Assembly: GCF_029258575.1 (NCBI RefSeq)
Contig: NZ_JARHYI010000154.1
Coordinates: 1-64,000 of the forward strand
DNA: 64,000 nt
Direction: 5' to 3'
DNA from: Brachyspira sp.
Lineage (GTDB): Bacteria; Spirochaetota; Brachyspiria; Brachyspirales; Brachyspiraceae
In this document: positions 62,306 to 64,000 of the stretch, one piece after another
Layout of the letters: every line of letters begins with the position of its first letter
Numbering within the stretch: the first letter of the stretch is position 1
Position numbers and translations under genes: made by a program
Notes under the pieces: model-generated
Databases searched by the model: none
The model's input: the letters and a program-made list of their open reading frames with translations, nothing else
What the model was told of the DNA's origin: nothing

Positions 62306-63184
62306 TTATAAAGCCTCAGAACCACCTATAATATCAAGAAGTTCATTAGTAATATGTTCTTGTCTTGCTCTATTAGCTTTATTCTTAAGATCTGATATAA
62401 GCCTCTCAGCATTATCTGTAGCATTTCTCATAGCAATAGCTCTCTCGGCATTTTCAGATAAGAAAGAACTAGTAAGCATAAAATAAAAGTAAGTTTTAAT
62501 AGCCATAGGCACAACTTCTTTAAGTACATCTTCTACATTAGGCTCAATAACATACTCTAATTTTTTCTTGATTTTATGACCTTCTATATCTTCCTCATCA
62601 GGTATCATAGGAATCAAACTTTTAATTTTAGGTATATGTACAACCCTAGTATAATATCTTGTATAAATAACTTCTACCCTAGAAGCATTATCTACAGCAT
62701 ATTCATGCATGAAACGCTGCACCACAGTAGCACAATCATCAAAAGTGGATTCTTCATCTATACGAGGATATTTTCTCGCTATCGGTATACCCTGCTTTTC
62801 AAAATAAACCTCTCCCTTCTTACCAAGTACATGAAGTTGAACCTCTCTTCCATGCCTATGATGATGTCTTATTCTCTCCATAGCCTCATCAAATACTTTA
62901 GTGTTATAAGAACCACATAACCCTCTTGAAGAAGTTACAACAAAAAGTATTATATTTGTTATTTTTTTCTTTGGAGCAAGAAGTGGATGCACATGATCCA
63001 TATCTGAATGGGAAAGCTCTTCTACTATTCTATTTAATTTCTGGGTAAAAGGACGCATTCCCTGTTCTATGGCTAAAATTTTAGCAGTTCTAGAACGTGC
63101 TATCATATCCATAGTTTTAGTTATTTTATGTGTACTTGATACAGCCTTAATCCTTGCCTTTAGTACATTAAGTTTCTCTGCCAT
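62306..63184 (-). CDS. atpG: F-type ATP synthase gamma subunit
   Basis: LNVLKARIKAVSSTHKITKTMDMIARSRTAK; VVTSSRGLCGSYNTKVF; C-terminal ENAERAIAMRNATDNAERLISDLKNKANRARQEHITNELLDIIGGSEAL. Confidence 0.93.
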   Translation of the reverse strand: MAEKLNVLKARIKAVSSTHKITKTMDMIARSRTAKILAIEQGMRPFTQKLNRIVEELSHSDMDHVHPLLAPKKKITNIILFVVTSSRGLCGSYNTKVFDEAMERIRHHHRHGREVQLHVLGKKGEVYFEKQGIPIARKYPRIDEESTFDDCATVVQRFMHEYAVDNASRVEVIYTRYYTRVVHIPKIKSLIPMIPDEEDIEGHKIKKKLEYVIEPNVEDVLKEVVPMAIKTYFYFMLTSSFLSENAERAIAMRNATDNAERLISDLKNKANRARQEHITNELLDIIGGSEAL

Positions 63185-63212
63185 AATAAAAACTCCAAAT
63201 CATTAGAAATTT

Positions 63213-64000
63213 TTAATTTTCTAAATCTTTATACAATTTATCTATTATATCATTATCAATAGTTTCATCAAATTTACGCGAGAATATACACTCTCCCATA
63301 TAGCCCTTTATATTATTATAATCATCAATGGTAAATGTTTTTGGAGAAGAACTTTTTTCATAAGCCCAATATAAATACCTTAAATTATCATTTATGCAGT
63401 TATTCTTTAATTTACTATTAAGAAGTATGGACTGAAAGAAAAACTCATCACTACCCCAAACATTTTTAAATTGTTTTATAAAATGTTTATTTTCATTTAA
63501 ATAATCTAATATATATTTAATTGCTAAATTTGTTAAATTCCACCAAGATGACCCATAATATATATTATATTGAATGTGTTTGTTCATTATTTTTAAATCT
63601 GATACAAAATTTCTAATAGAACTATGTAATAATTTTCTACTAAAACCTTCAAAATTATAATACAAAATTCTATCATAAAGCTCAATATTAAAAACTTTAT
63701 TATCCTCTAAACTATTAACTTGTGAATAACTTATATATTCTTTATCAAAATTTCTATCAAAAAAATCATTTATATACTCATTATTTTTTAAAGGTATATC
63801 TTGTCCACTAATAAAACAATATCTATCATAATTATTTTTTACCGCTTCTTTAAGTAATAATAATGTTGAAATAATTTGTGTAATTTCAGCATAACACACT
63901 CTAATTTTTTTATAAATTCTCACATTATCAAAAGAGGAAATATCAATGTTACTATTTTTATCAATATGTACATAAACATCAAAATCTTTTTTAAGATGAT
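63213..64000 (-). CDS. Partial: glycosyltransferase family 14-like (core-2/I-branching type)
   Basis: YCFISGQDIPLKNNEYINDFF; YYGSSWWNLTNLAIKYIL. Upstream of the listed start the frame stays open to the window edge (HLKKDFDVYVHIDKNSNIDISSFDNVRIYKKIRVCYAE). Confidence 0.8.
   Translation of the reverse strand, partial: HLKKDFDVYVHIDKNSNIDISSFDNVRIYKKIRVCYAEITQIISTLLLLKEAVKNNYDRYCFISGQDIPLKNNEYINDFFDRNFDKEYISYSQVNSLEDNKVFNIELYDRILYYNFEGFSRKLLHSSIRNFVSDLKIMNKHIQYNIYYGSSWWNLTNLAIKYILDYLNENKHFIKQFKNVWGSDEFFFQSILLNSKLKNNCINDNLRYLYWAYEKSSSPKTFTIDDYNNIKGYMGECIFSRKFDETIDNDIIDKLYKDLEN

Overview
AT-rich (roughly 25-30% GC) chromosomal window. Its gene content (spiro-SPASM-type protein, CBS-less IMP dehydrogenase, LeuRS, RF1, ClpX/ClpP/trigger factor) and style point to a spirochaete, most likely Brachyspira. 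This is an inference; no search was run. Main blocks: (1) a left-edge partial gene joining a LOG/TIGR00725-like Rossmann domain to a protein-kinase-like domain; (2) leuS, a methyltransferase and galM; (3) a decayed ArsR/permease locus followed by two thioredoxin-like genes that each carry an in-frame TGA next to a Cys and a stem-loop just downstream, i.e. candidate selenoproteins that the ORF track truncates or misses; (4) a hexuronate catabolism cluster (kdgK, GntR regulator, SGNH hydrolase, TRAP transporter, uxuB, uxuA, uxaC, kdgA) with a shared palindromic operator; (5) spiro-SPASM-like protein, prfA, FprA flavodiiron protein, an acyl-CoA dehydrogenase-EtfA-rubredoxin triple fusion and a CoA-transferase; (6) tandem OppA paralogs, efp, clpX, clpP, tig, tRNA-Gly, rnhB, a coiled-coil repeat protein, a DNA polymerase III delta'-like protein, sod and rubrerythrin; (7) guaB, a SurA-like protein, a candidate short transcript, MCP, PTS EIICBA, rtcB, glycosyltransferases, an ankyrin lipoprotein plus decayed duplicate, and an orphan atpG. 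Several remnant pseudogenes (TPR, ArsR, permease, GNAT, DUF486-like, ankyrin) and two convergent intergenic regions with clustered CCCRCCC elements are also visible.
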